Shown here: piece by piece, positions 24,255-32,028 of the stretch | How positions within the stretch are numbered: position 1 is the stretch's first letter | Layout of the letters: every line of letters starts with the position of its first letter | Source of the DNA: Gluconobacter aidae | GTDB lineage: Bacteria; Pseudomonadota; Alphaproteobacteria; Acetobacterales; Acetobacteraceae | Assembly (NCBI RefSeq): GCF_009547075.1 | Contig: NZ_WIPH01000009.1 | Location: 1-64,000, forward strand | Length of the DNA: 64,000 bases | Direction: 5' to 3' | Notes under the pieces: model-generated | What the model was told of the DNA's origin: nothing | The model's database searches: none | What the model saw: the letters and a program-made list of their open reading frames with translations, nothing else | Made by a program: the position numbers and the translations under genes

Positions 24255-24788
24255 TCAGGGCCAGAAAGAGAGGATCCAGGTGGCGTCTTTGACGGGATTG
24301 AGAAGCATGACGCCAAAGACGTACTGGATGCCGCAGCCAAGGCGCTCCCGGTTTGAGCGGCCTCTCTGGATGGCAAACCAGGTCAGGACGGCGAAGAAGC
24401 ACGTCCAGGCCCCGAACATCTGAAAGAACAGGGCAAAGTCTGTGACGATCGCGAGGATCGCGTCCTTGGGGCCGGTGCCGGTGATCAGGCTGTCCGCCGT
24501 GCTGTAACTGGTCGCCGCGTCGCCCAGAGTGACCTGCACATCCGTTCCGGCCGAGGCAGTGCTTTTGGTGAGGATGACGTTGAACGAGGCGAAGACACCG
24601 CACAGAACAAGCGACAGATAGGGCAGCCACGGCTTGTCCTGCAGGGCCTGAATGGTCGGGTGGTAATACTGATAGATCCCGACCAGACTGAAGATCAGAC
24701 AGCTCACGGCCGCCGCGTAGCAGGCCGTGGGCAGAAGCCAGCCCATGCCGACGGCGATCTCGTGGACGAGATTGACAAGGCCTTCCAT
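24255..24788 (-). CDS. dotE: Polytopic membrane protein DotE/IcmC (TraR of IncI)
   Basis: A 177-residue protein with four hydrophobic segments (about 14-39, 53-75, 105-138 and 152-172). It lies between dotF and dotP as icmC does in Legionella (icmG-C-D-J-B). DotE and DotP are thought to be related inner-membrane parts. It starts 10 nt after dotF. Confidence 0.78.
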   Translation of the reverse strand: MEGLVNLVHEIAVGMGWLLPTACYAAAVSCLIFSLVGIYQYYHPTIQALQDKPWLPYLSLVLCGVFASFNVILTKSTASAGTDVQVTLGDAATSYSTADSLITGTGPKDAILAIVTDFALFFQMFGAWTCFFAVLTWFAIQRGRSNRERLGCGIQYVFGVMLLNPVKDATWILSFWP

Positions 24789-24798
24789 GCTGGCCTCC

Positions 24799-25992
24799 TC
24801 AGTTCAGGTCGCCATGAGCCGTGTGCAGAACCCAGGTGGCGCCCTGCTGGCTGATGGTCAGGACTGCGCCGTAGCCGGGAATGACCGTGCCAACACCAAC
24901 CTCGAACTGACGGGCCTGTCCGCTTGGGGCCGCGCTGTCTTCGATCATGGCGAGTTGCGGTGAGGCCGCAACGATCCGGTAGTGATGGATCCAGGCAGGC
25001 TTTGGAGCCGGGCCGGCCACGGCGGCCGGAGCGGGTGGAGCGTTCGAAGACGTCGGGGCCGCAGCCGCAGGCCTGTTCATGGCAGCGCTCAGGGCCGCAC
25101 GCGCCTTTTCGGCAGCTTCATGGGCCTGGGCGGCCTCATCCGCACCGGAATTTTCAGCACCCGTGACGGCGTGATTGGCTTCAATCAGGGAAATCCGCCG
25201 TGTCAGATCGTTCAGGCGGTCTTCTTCAGCTTTACTGCGCCCTGCCAGAGATTGCCGCAGGCTCTCGACCTCGCCCCGATCACGTTCGATGACGCGGGCC
25301 TCTTCGGTGACGAGCTGAAGCACGTCGATCTGCTGCTGGGTCGCCATGGGCGCGGCCTGGAGGGTCTGCGCTGTTTTGACCGGATCGGCAGGAGGTGTGG
25401 GCGGAGCAACGACCGGGGCGTCAGTCCCGGTGGCGTCAGTCTGGGCTGGCGCAGGCTGCGATGCGGCTGACGGCGTGGCAACGGCGGCCGCAGGAGGCGC
25501 TTTCGGCGACGTCGCAGTGGCGGACGGGTTCGTCGCAGCTTTCGGGTGGCCAAGGGTCTGCATTTCCGCAAGATCGGCGGTTGCAGGAGGGGCCGCCACC
25601 GGAGCCGGTTCGGCGGCCTGAGCCACGGGCGCTGCCGACTGATCCATGCCGACTTCCTGGCCAGGCGCGGAGACAGCGCGATGATGATGCCCGCTGGCTG
25701 CCAGAATCCCCACGAGCAGGACGCCGCAGATCCCGAGACCCGAACCGCCGTAGAGCTTCTGGCGGGGTGTCAGTGCCTCGTAGCGCGAGATAAGGGGCGT
25801 GAGAAAGGAAGGGGAGCCGGATGATGCCGGTTCGACCGTGTGACTGTCAGCGTGGGCCGTTGGGTCTGCTTCGTGACCGTCCAGATCGTCCGCCACGGTG
25901 TCGTGCTGAGAAGGCGGCGGGGGGGCGGCCGATGCCGGCTCCATCCGACGCGGAGTGGTTTCGGTGTTCAGGTGATGAACTGTGGAACTCAT
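24799..25992 (-). CDS. dotF: Inner-membrane protein DotF/IcmG (TraP of IncI)
   Basis: A 397-residue protein: a cytosolic N-terminus rich in Pro, Asp and His, one membrane segment (about 85-105: YGGSGLGICGVLLVGILAAS), a periplasmic Ala/Pro-rich linker, a coiled coil around LVTEEARVIERDRGEVESLR, and a compact C-terminal domain. The start follows directly on a hairpin and T-tract (25993-26029), whose 3' arm holds the ribosome binding site AAGGA. DotF regulates the channel in Legionella. Confidence 0.82.
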   Translation of the reverse strand: MSSTVHHLNTETTPRRMEPASAAPPPPSQHDTVADDLDGHEADPTAHADSHTVEPASSGSPSFLTPLISRYEALTPRQKLYGGSGLGICGVLLVGILAASGHHHRAVSAPGQEVGMDQSAAPVAQAAEPAPVAAPPATADLAEMQTLGHPKAATNPSATATSPKAPPAAAVATPSAASQPAPAQTDATGTDAPVVAPPTPPADPVKTAQTLQAAPMATQQQIDVLQLVTEEARVIERDRGEVESLRQSLAGRSKAEEDRLNDLTRRISLIEANHAVTGAENSGADEAAQAHEAAEKARAALSAAMNRPAAAAPTSSNAPPAPAAVAGPAPKPAWIHHYRIVAASPQLAMIEDSAAPSGQARQFEVGVGTVIPGYGAVLTISQQGATWVLHTAHGDLN

Positions 25993-26029
25993 AAAAAAGA
26001 TCCTTCTGGCTGAGACTGCCAGAAGGATC
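25993..26029 (-). terminator. Terminator-like hairpin overlapping the dotF RBS
   Basis: On the minus strand a perfect 12-bp stem GATCCTTCTGGC/GCCAGAAGGATC with a 7-nt loop is followed by TTTTTT and at once by the dotF ATG. It has the form of an intrinsic terminator and also buries the dotF ribosome binding site. Confidence 0.8.
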
Positions 26030-26038
26030 GGGGAACGA

Positions 26039-26047
26039 TCTGCGACT
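26039..26047 (-). promoter_or_regulatory. AGTCGCAGAT backbone element, copy 8
   Basis: The copy reads CTCAGTCGCAGATCGT, 47 nt upstream of dotF and just after the dotG stop. It precedes the terminator-like hairpin. Confidence 0.65.
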
Positions 26048-26059
26048 GAGTGCGGAAAT

Positions 26060-27346
26060 TCAGGGCTTATCGACAACGGGATCCATGAACATGACGCCGA
26101 CATTCACATTGGCGGCCAGAATGATCCGCGAGCGGGTTGGCGTATCCTGTGTCAGGGCGCTGTTGACGGCCGAGGCGGCACTTCCTGCGGCGACGCCGAG
26201 CTGCTGGCCCATGTTCAAACGCTGGATATAGTTCATGCCGCCAAGGGCGCTGTAGCTGCCCGTGACATTGGACGTGGTTTCGATGGCCTGACCGAGGCCC
26301 TGCACGAATGCAGCCGCTGCTGGCATGACGAACCGCTGGAAAATCAGGGGATCGACGCTGGAGGCGACACCCTGCTTCATGGTGTCGGGCGCCATCACCA
26401 CGCCGTTGGTTGCGAGATTGCGGCCCTGATGAATGATCTTGTTGACCTGCACGACCAGGAGCTGTTCGTTTCCGGGTGCCCTTGCGACAGTCGCAATCAT
26501 GCGGTCGCCAGCGATGGGACCGCTATCGGCCTCAAGCACGATCTGACCGGACAGGTCGCTGTCCGTCGCGGTGACGGTATGGGCATAGATCCCGCGACCG
26601 GCAGGAATCAGCGCTGGCGGGGCTGCGGTATCGTGTGAGGCCGTGGCCGCTGCGGATGCGCCCGTTGCCCCACGCGTGGCCATTGTCTTCTCGGCCTGAG
26701 GCTGGCCGTCCTGCTCTGGCTTAAACACGGCTTCCTGAAGATCCGAGACAGGGGGCCGGGTCTGAAGCCCGCTTTCGATGCGCGCGATTTCGGCGACGTA
26801 GCGGGCGCGGCGCTTTTCACGCTCCTGCTGCTCGGCCTGAGAGGTTTCGCCATTGCCAGAAGAGGAATAGGCCGGATCGGTCTGCACAAGCGGTGCTTGC
26901 GGAGCGTTATCGATATGCGGCGGCGTTGGCGGCGGTGCAGGAGGGGTAATCGGCGCGCTGTACCCGACTTCCTGCGGCTGACCATGCGCGCCGTCATAGG
27001 ACAGGACGGCATCTTTCTTTTCGCCCTTGTCGGCACGCGCAACGGCCGGTGCCAGATCCGGCGTGTAAGACTGGCCAGCGCCTTCGGACTTCTGCGCGGT
27101 TTCGGTGTTCTGCAGATGACGCAGACGATCCTGTTCCGGATTGGTGTTGGTTCCAGCGGGCAGAGCGTTCATCTCTGCGATCTGACCCGGGTCAGACTTG
27201 GGCATCTGCTTGGTCTCATGATGTGAGACGACAAGCACCAGAGCGATCACGGAGACGGCCGAGGCGCCGAGCACGACCAGGCGGCGGTTTCCGCCGCGTG
27301 TCGCGCTCGACAGGACGGATTTGAACTTTGGAAGCTTCGGCATCAT
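26060..27346 (-). CDS. dotG: Core channel protein DotG/IcmE (TraO of IncI)
   Basis: A 428-residue protein, about the size of IncI TraO and without the long repeat region of Legionella DotG. A membrane segment lies at about 22-42 (LVVLGASAVSVIALVLVVS), followed by a Pro-rich linker. The C-terminal VirB10/TrbI domain (about 260-428) contains GIYAHTVTATDSDLSGQIVL, GDRMIATVARA and the hydrophobic pore-forming segment MPAAAAFVQGLGQAIE. It overlaps dotH by 4 nt. Confidence 0.9.
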   Translation of the reverse strand: MMPKLPKFKSVLSSATRGGNRRLVVLGASAVSVIALVLVVSHHETKQMPKSDPGQIAEMNALPAGTNTNPEQDRLRHLQNTETAQKSEGAGQSYTPDLAPAVARADKGEKKDAVLSYDGAHGQPQEVGYSAPITPPAPPPTPPHIDNAPQAPLVQTDPAYSSSGNGETSQAEQQEREKRRARYVAEIARIESGLQTRPPVSDLQEAVFKPEQDGQPQAEKTMATRGATGASAAATASHDTAAPPALIPAGRGIYAHTVTATDSDLSGQIVLEADSGPIAGDRMIATVARAPGNEQLLVVQVNKIIHQGRNLATNGVVMAPDTMKQGVASSVDPLIFQRFVMPAAAAFVQGLGQAIETTSNVTGSYSALGGMNYIQRLNMGQQLGVAAGSAASAVNSALTQDTPTRSRIILAANVNVGVMFMDPVVDKP

Positions 27347-28320
27347 GGCGTCATGTCCTTGAGAGACGCGGACACGGTCCGACCGGAATCCGACAGGAGA
27401 ATGTAAGGGGTCTGGCGGAAGGCATAGAGGGTGTAGCCGTCTTCACCGCGCTCAGAACTGTCCCAGGCAGGCGTCATGAGCGCTAGCCGCGTGCGGATGT
27501 AGAGTTCATTCCCCATCCGCCACGCCCGCACGTCGTCAGGGGAGAGACCTTCGACGCTCTGGGGAACGGCAGAGGCCGGAGCGATCCCCGACAGCATGGC
27601 ATTCATGAAGGGCTCTGCCGTGCCAGGGGCGGCTTCCGGTCCCATTTCCTGTTTGGCGTTAGGGCCGTCTTCGTTCACGCGCACTGTCAGGTTGTCGTCA
27701 TAGGTGCCCCGACCGGCCAGAAGCAGGAACGAGATCGGCTTGATGGCGCCTTTGAGCGTGACGAGCAGGCCACCACGCGGAGACAGCGACAGTGGCTCGA
27801 TGTTGATGGTGTTGCTGCCAGCATAAGGAACGCAGGTGTAAAAACCCGTGGTCTGCACAGCAGGGGAACCCCCTTTGCCCCCGTCAGACGAGCAGTTCTT
27901 CAGACCATCCGGATTGGCGGACGTGCTGGTCGTGTTCCACGCAATCGGCCAGGGTGCTCCGGAGCGATCCACGAAAGAGACGGCCGTGGGATAGCCCTTG
28001 GTCGTGAAAATCAGCGATGTCTGCTGGCCGGGTGCGAAAGACACGCGAATGGCCGGGCGGCTTGTCGGAGCCGCGACTTCCGTAGCGACATCCTCACGCG
28101 CTTTCTGGTTCTCCTTGAGACGGTTGCCGAGGCGACGGATCATCTCCGGCGTCAGGGGTATGGCCTCATCTTCGGCGGCCTGCTGATCCTGTTGCTCGGC
28201 AGAGAGAGGGGGAGACGCTGGTGGGGTCTCCGGACCAGGGGCGGCCGACTGTGCCAGCGCGGTGAAGGGCATGAAGCCCATGAGGCCAAGAAGGGCTAAC
28301 GAAAAGGAACGGGTTTTCAT
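27343..28320 (-). CDS. dotH: Outer-membrane core protein DotH/IcmK (TraN of IncI)
   Basis: A 325-residue protein with signal peptide MKTRSFSLALLGLMGFMPFT, then ALAQ. A helical segment (ALTPEMIRRLGNRLKENQKA-like) precedes the beta-rich domain: RVSFAPGQQTSLIFTTKGYP, TAVSFVDRSGAPWPI, and FYTCVPYAGSNTINIEPL. The ATG at 28320 has GAGGA upstream; a GTG at 28335 is the alternative. It is the VirB9 equivalent of this system. Confidence 0.88.
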   Translation of the reverse strand: MKTRSFSLALLGLMGFMPFTALAQSAAPGPETPPASPPLSAEQQDQQAAEDEAIPLTPEMIRRLGNRLKENQKAREDVATEVAAPTSRPAIRVSFAPGQQTSLIFTTKGYPTAVSFVDRSGAPWPIAWNTTSTSANPDGLKNCSSDGGKGGSPAVQTTGFYTCVPYAGSNTINIEPLSLSPRGGLLVTLKGAIKPISFLLLAGRGTYDDNLTVRVNEDGPNAKQEMGPEAAPGTAEPFMNAMLSGIAPASAVPQSVEGLSPDDVRAWRMGNELYIRTRLALMTPAWDSSERGEDGYTLYAFRQTPYILLSDSGRTVSASLKDMTP

Positions 28321-28331
28321 GGCACGGATCC

Positions 28332-28961
28332 TCACTGCGGGCTGGCCACAAGCTGGGTGATGGCAATGCCGTCAGGGTGATCAGCGTCATCGACACGCTC
28401 GACATGCACGGTTGCAATCAGGGTCTGGGAGCTTTCCACATTGACGTTCTCGCAGGTCTGAACGAACGGGAACTGCACGACGTAATGGTGATGACCGTTG
28501 ACCATGCTTTGCTGGCGAATGGTGGCGGCACGCGTCGGTTGCGCGTAGCAGAGCAGCTTGGCCTCTTTCATTTTCGCCAGATTGCCGTCCTGGACGAAGG
28601 ACTGCGCGAACGTATTCCAGCCATTGATGGTGAAATGCGATCCGGCTGCGTTAAGCTGCGACGGATAATCCCGGTAATTGATGTTGTAGGGCTTGAGCGA
28701 CCACTTGATGACCCACGACAGGAAATCTTCCTGACTGAGGATCGGGCTATTTAGCGCGATAGCCGGGCGAGGGGCGTTGATCCCATCCACGAAGAAATAC
28801 TTCGGGAGTGGATGATACGACCAGGCGCGGGCCAGAAGAACGGCCAGAACGACCACGACAGCCGCGAGGGCGATGGACGTCTGCAAGGAACGCTCAACGA
28901 TCTTTCCCTGAAAATCAGGATCGGTCAGGCGTCGGCTCAGGGATCCCGAGGAGCGGCTCAT
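28332..28961 (-). CDS. dotI: Inner-membrane protein DotI/IcmL (TraM of IncI)
   Basis: A 209-residue protein with one membrane segment (about 27-48: LQTSIALAAVVVVLAVLLAR) and a VirB8-like periplasmic domain (YFFVDGINAPRPAIALNSP, WVIKWSLKPYNINYRDYPSQL). First gene of the dotI-H-G block. Its ATG overlaps the stop of a possible 15-codon leader (28958-29005). Confidence 0.87.
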   Translation of the reverse strand: MSRSSGSLSRRLTDPDFQGKIVERSLQTSIALAAVVVVLAVLLARAWSYHPLPKYFFVDGINAPRPAIALNSPILSQEDFLSWVIKWSLKPYNINYRDYPSQLNAAGSHFTINGWNTFAQSFVQDGNLAKMKEAKLLCYAQPTRAATIRQQSMVNGHHHYVVQFPFVQTCENVNVESSQTLIATVHVERVDDADHPDGIAITQLVASPQ

Positions 28962-29005
28962 GGCGCGATGTCTCCGTGGAACGACAGCGGGGCTGCGGAT
29001 GGCAT
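28958..29005 (-). CDS. Possible 15-residue leader peptide upstream of dotI
   Basis: The frame ATG CCA TCC GCA to TGA encodes MPSAAPLSFHGDIAP. It has GAGG 6 nt upstream and an ATGA overlap with dotI. That gives translational coupling, so it could set the translation rate of dotI. Short frames arise by chance, so confidence is low. Confidence 0.35.
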   Translation of the reverse strand: MPSAAPLSFHGDIAP

Positions 29006-29050
29006 TTCAAACCTCATGATGACTGTGTCATCGTCACCGTGACCCGTTGA

Positions 29051-29059
29051 TCTGCGACT
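29051..29059 (-). promoter_or_regulatory. AGTCGCAGAT backbone element, copy 9
   Basis: The copy reads TTCAGTCGCAGATCAA, 90 nt upstream of dotI and 46 nt upstream of the possible leader. A T-tract lies about 8 nt upstream. Confidence 0.65.
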
Positions 29060-29088
29060 GAAGCTGAAAAAATGGAGAAATTTGCGGA

Positions 29089-30132
29089 TTAATCGCCCGA
29101 GCGCATGACGGCGGTCTGCTGGTGCAAGCGGCTGATACGGCGGCCGTTACGGCGGGTGGTCCAGAAATAGAACCCGGCCTTGCCGAGGCATTCGCGGCGC
29201 ACGTAATCCATCTTCTTCAGATAGACCTCATACAGGTCCGGATCGAACGTGTTGCGCATGTCTTTCTTGGAGCGGCGCGGCAGATGGAGCCATCCGGACT
29301 GACTGACTATGGTGCGATCGGTCAGGAGAAAGTCCTCGGCCACTGCGTCAGGAGACTGGTGGGCAAAATGCCGCATGGCCAGCTCGTGCTGCATTTCCGC
29401 GGACCAGCGCGTGGTGCAGGCATTCCGGCTGAAGCCGATGACCAGCCCGGTTGGTGAGTTCCGGACCTGCCATCTGCGGCCCCGACGCTCTTCTGGCGTC
29501 AGGCGTGACGCCTGTTCCCAGGTCAGGACGACGGATGGGTCGGCCGGAATGGCGCAAGAGTCAGCACCTGGGCGGAGGCTGACGAGCTTTCGTTGCAGGC
29601 TGCGGACACTGCGGCCCATCTGTTTGGCAATGCGCTGGAGCCCGATGCGACGCTCACGGTGAGCCAGAAGAGTGGCAACGTCGGCGTCCGTCCAGACCAC
29701 CTCGGCATAGCGTTCCCGCGCGGGCAGACCGAGAGCAGCGCGTTTCTTGCGAACCGCCATGACTGTGCGGTCGAGGCGCTTTGCTATGGCGGAAAGGTCT
29801 TCGCCCTCGGCCCATGCGCGGCTGAGGCGGCTGATGTCGAGAAGAGACCATGCCCGAGGCCCATTTCTGAGCGGGGTGCGCTTGAGAGGAAGTCCTTCCT
29901 CTCGCGCAATGGCTTCAATCTCCAGGCGGCTTATGAAAAGTGCGGCCGCGATGTGTGCAGCATTTACGCCCTTGGTGGCCATCGTGATGACGAGCGTTCT
30001 GATTTCCTCAGGAGCTTTCCCAAGGGAAATCGGGGAATGCGTATTGCTGCGTTCTACGAGTGACGGTTGGAAAAGCCCACCTGCTACGACGCCGGAAGCC
30101 GGAAGTGGGGAGCAGCGGGTGTGTGCAAACAT
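29089..30132 (-). CDS. Multi-HTH DNA-binding-like protein
   Basis: A 347-residue basic protein. It seems to contain several tandem helix-turn-helix units of the Myb/SANT or Sigma70-region-4 type: EEIRTLVITMATKGVNAAHIA, SLLDISRLSRAWAEGEDLSAI then AKRLDRTVMAVRKKRAALGL, and WTDADVATLLAHRERRIGLQ then RIAKQMGRSVRSLQRKLVSL. The C-terminal part (PEERRGRRWQVR, WSAEMQHELAMRHF) is unfamiliar. It lies just upstream of the dot operon in the same direction and could be a transfer regulator. The start is uncertain. A weak AGGGAC precedes 30132. Confidence 0.55.
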   Translation of the reverse strand: MFAHTRCSPLPASGVVAGGLFQPSLVERSNTHSPISLGKAPEEIRTLVITMATKGVNAAHIAAALFISRLEIEAIAREEGLPLKRTPLRNGPRAWSLLDISRLSRAWAEGEDLSAIAKRLDRTVMAVRKKRAALGLPARERYAEVVWTDADVATLLAHRERRIGLQRIAKQMGRSVRSLQRKLVSLRPGADSCAIPADPSVVLTWEQASRLTPEERRGRRWQVRNSPTGLVIGFSRNACTTRWSAEMQHELAMRHFAHQSPDAVAEDFLLTDRTIVSQSGWLHLPRRSKKDMRNTFDPDLYEVYLKKMDYVRRECLGKAGFYFWTTRRNGRRISRLHQQTAVMRSGD

Positions 30133-30230
30133 CGTCGGAAGTCCCTATCGCGTTTCAACGTGTAAGGTCTTATCCGACGATAGATCATCCGTTTCAAGTC
30201 TTATTACAAGAAACGACAAAAAGTTTTTCG

Positions 30231-31007
30231 TTAGTTCACCTGTTTCTGAACGGCGGCGCCTAATGCGATGAAGCTATCGTTAAAAAATTCCACCTGCTCG
30301 CGGACGCTCTGAATGTTGCTGTAGAGTCCGAGCGTCCGGAGAGAATTGAAAATCTCTTTCTGATTGGGAAGCCCAGGGAATAGATCGAATGTAGCGACCT
30401 TCAAGGCCGCTGCGATACGTCGAAGAGACTCGATTGAGGGCTTTCTCAAACCGATTTCTATTAGTTGCAGAGCGGGCGTCTGATGCCCGCTAGCCGCGCC
30501 TAACTCAGAGACGTTCATCCCACGGGCAAGTCGAATATCTCTGATTCGTTCACCAAGCTGCCTCACAACAGGTTCTCGTGGGTCAGTTTCTGACGAGGTG
30601 ACATTCTTGCTCTCGGCAACGTCATGCTCACGGGCTAGCTGGAGCTTATGTATTAGAAGAGATAAAGATGCAGACGTTTTTTGGAAGGCACTGACCAAGT
30701 CCAGATACTTCTGTGTGTCTTCATCGCTTATTTTTACTTCGATCGGAAGTATATCATGATCATCAGGGGGGAGTATTTCATTGGGAGGTGTCTTAAGGGC
30801 TAGAAGTATCTTATGAAGGGTCACATAAGATACATTTTTCCCCCTCTCGATATTTGAAATCGTCCCAACAGCCAAATCTGTTACGAAACAAATGTTTACC
30901 ACATTCATTCCCTTGCCTTCCCGAACTTCTTTAATTCTCTGTCCTAGGTCCACAAGATATTCGTCAGTTTGGCCGTCACTTACCTGCGTCTCTGTTTTCT
31001 TGTTCAT
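30231..31007 (-). CDS. Regulator with two XRE helix-turn-helix domains
   Basis: A 258-residue protein with two Cro/C1-type domains. The first is at about 20-75 (LGQRIKEVREGKGMNVVNIC, AVGTISNIERGKNVSYVTLH). The second is at about 150-205 (LGERIRDIRLARGMNVSELG, APALQLIEIGLRKPSIESLR). A linker helix joins them. Two DNA-binding units suit binding of a bipartite site. Divergent from the second transfer operon (31171 on), it is a candidate for the factor that reads the AGTCGCAGAT elements. That link is inference. Confidence 0.75.
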   Translation of the reverse strand: MNKKTETQVSDGQTDEYLVDLGQRIKEVREGKGMNVVNICFVTDLAVGTISNIERGKNVSYVTLHKILLALKTPPNEILPPDDHDILPIEVKISDEDTQKYLDLVSAFQKTSASLSLLIHKLQLAREHDVAESKNVTSSETDPREPVVRQLGERIRDIRLARGMNVSELGAASGHQTPALQLIEIGLRKPSIESLRRIAAALKVATFDLFPGLPNQKEIFNSLRTLGLYSNIQSVREQVEFFNDSFIALGAAVQKQVN

Positions 31008-31117
31008 GGCTAGTTCTCTCTCTCGGCAGGCTTACGCACCGGACTTCGGGTCCGGATACTGCAAAATACCCACGAGAGCGCCCCTGACAACTGAGTTCGA
31101 ATTTAACATTTCTCCTC

Positions 31118-31139
31118 AGTCGCATGTCGATCTGCGATT
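31118..31139. promoter_or_regulatory. AGTCGCAGAT backbone element, copy 10 (paired)
   Basis: AGTCGCA (31118-31124) faces an inverted TCTGCGATT (31131-31139) six bases away. It lies 53 nt upstream of the GTG at 31171, between the double-XRE gene and the second transfer operon. Confidence 0.55.
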
Positions 31140-31170
31140 TAGAATATTAAGTTATTTCAGGAGAAACCGA

Positions 31171-31587
31171 GTGTTTGTAATGTTGCCTCCCGCCCATGTG
31201 CAGCCAGCTCCAGCGATGCCCAAAGCAATGCTGACTGAAGCGGCCTTCGAGATCAGTCACGCGCCACCGCCCCTTCCTTCGTCAGCCCCTTCGGGACCAG
31301 TCTCTCTGGCACCTCCCGCAGAACCGTCCGTGCAGGCCGAGCCGCCGAAGGTGGTTCATCACTTCCGCATGACGACTGGCTATGGCCATCAGGTGCCGTT
31401 GTCGTTCGCCGTGAGGCAGATCGTTCCATCAGGTGTCCGTGTCACTTACGGTGCAGGCGTTGATCCAGGCGAGGCCGTGGACTGGCAGGGCGGTCGGGAA
31501 TGGAACAAGGTTCTGGCCACCACAGTCAGCCCGCTCGGCGAGCGTATCGAGGTTGGACGCGCTCACGTCACTATTTTGAAGAAATAA
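31171..31587 (+). CDS. TcpQ/PilL C-terminal domain protein
   Basis: A 138-residue protein. The first 60 residues are Pro/Ala-rich. The rest (HFRMTTGYGHQVPLSFAVRQ, IVPSGVRVTYGAGVDPGEAV, DWQGGREWNKVLATTVSPLG) matches the TcpQ-type C-terminal domain, which is related to the secretin N-domains of DotD and PilL. I use the GTG at 31171 because AGGAG lies 7 nt upstream; ATG at 31180 is possible. It may contribute to the outer-membrane ring. It lacks an obvious signal peptide. Confidence 0.6.
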   Translation: MFVMLPPAHVQPAPAMPKAMLTEAAFEISHAPPPLPSSAPSGPVSLAPPAEPSVQAEPPKVVHHFRMTTGYGHQVPLSFAVRQIVPSGVRVTYGAGVDPGEAVDWQGGREWNKVLATTVSPLGERIEVGRAHVTILKK

Positions 31588-31592
31588 GCCTT

Positions 31593-31601
31593 AGTCGCAG
31601 A
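31593..31601 (+). promoter_or_regulatory. AGTCGCAGAT backbone element, copy 11
   Basis: The copy reads CTTAGTCGCAGATCGA, 49 nt upstream of the start at 31642. Confidence 0.65.
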
Positions 31602-31613
31602 TCGAGCTGCTTT

Positions 31614-31636
31614 TCTCCTGGTACTTACCCAGGAGA
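31614..31636 (+). promoter_or_regulatory. RBS-sequestering hairpin
   Basis: TCTCCTGG/CCAGGAGA, an 8-bp stem with a 7-nt loop. The 3' arm is the ribosome binding site of the gene at 31642. Confidence 0.6.
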
Positions 31637-31641
31637 GAGGC

Positions 31642-32028
31642 ATGTCACCAGACGATCCAACACCGCACAGGGACACCCCGCAGAGTTCTCTGGCCCCTAA
31701 CCTTGCTCTTGCACGGCACAATCTGCTTGAGCATTTCCGTGTCCGGAATGGACACACTTCCGGCACGGACGGGGCGATCATCGCCTCTCTGGCCGACCTC
31801 CTTGTGTCTTTACCGAACGAGGAGCGACGGACCTTTGTTGCCGAAGTGGTCTCGACCGTCAGAGGCGGAGAGGATCTTGTAGCATCTGCGGTCTCCAGCC
31901 GTGCTGAACTGGTCGCATGGACAGACAGTCAGAAAAGGGCAGAGCTGTCCGCGCGCGTCTTCTCTGACGATCGTCTCGCGCTTCTGCGCGACCTTCTCGA
32001 TCCAGAAGCGGAGAGGGCGGCCGCATGA
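31642..32028 (+). CDS. Unknown small soluble protein, head of the second transfer operon
   Basis: A 128-residue helical protein (LAPNLALARHNLLEHFRVRN, ASLADLLVSLPNEERRTFVA, RLALLRDLLDPEAERAAA). I see no signal, membrane segment or known domain. Its end overlaps the next gene by 4 nt, so it is part of the operon. A GTGTCC-N5-GGACAC palindrome lies inside its coding sequence. Confidence 0.65.
   Translation: MSPDDPTPHRDTPQSSLAPNLALARHNLLEHFRVRNGHTSGTDGAIIASLADLLVSLPNEERRTFVAEVVSTVRGGEDLVASAVSSRAELVAWTDSQKRAELSARVFSDDRLALLRDLLDPEAERAAA
31739..31755. repeat. Palindrome GTGTCC-N5-GGACAC, copy 3
   Basis: Six-bp arms around GGAAT inside the gene at 31642, with the same 5-bp spacer as the other copies. 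Confidence 0.4.
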
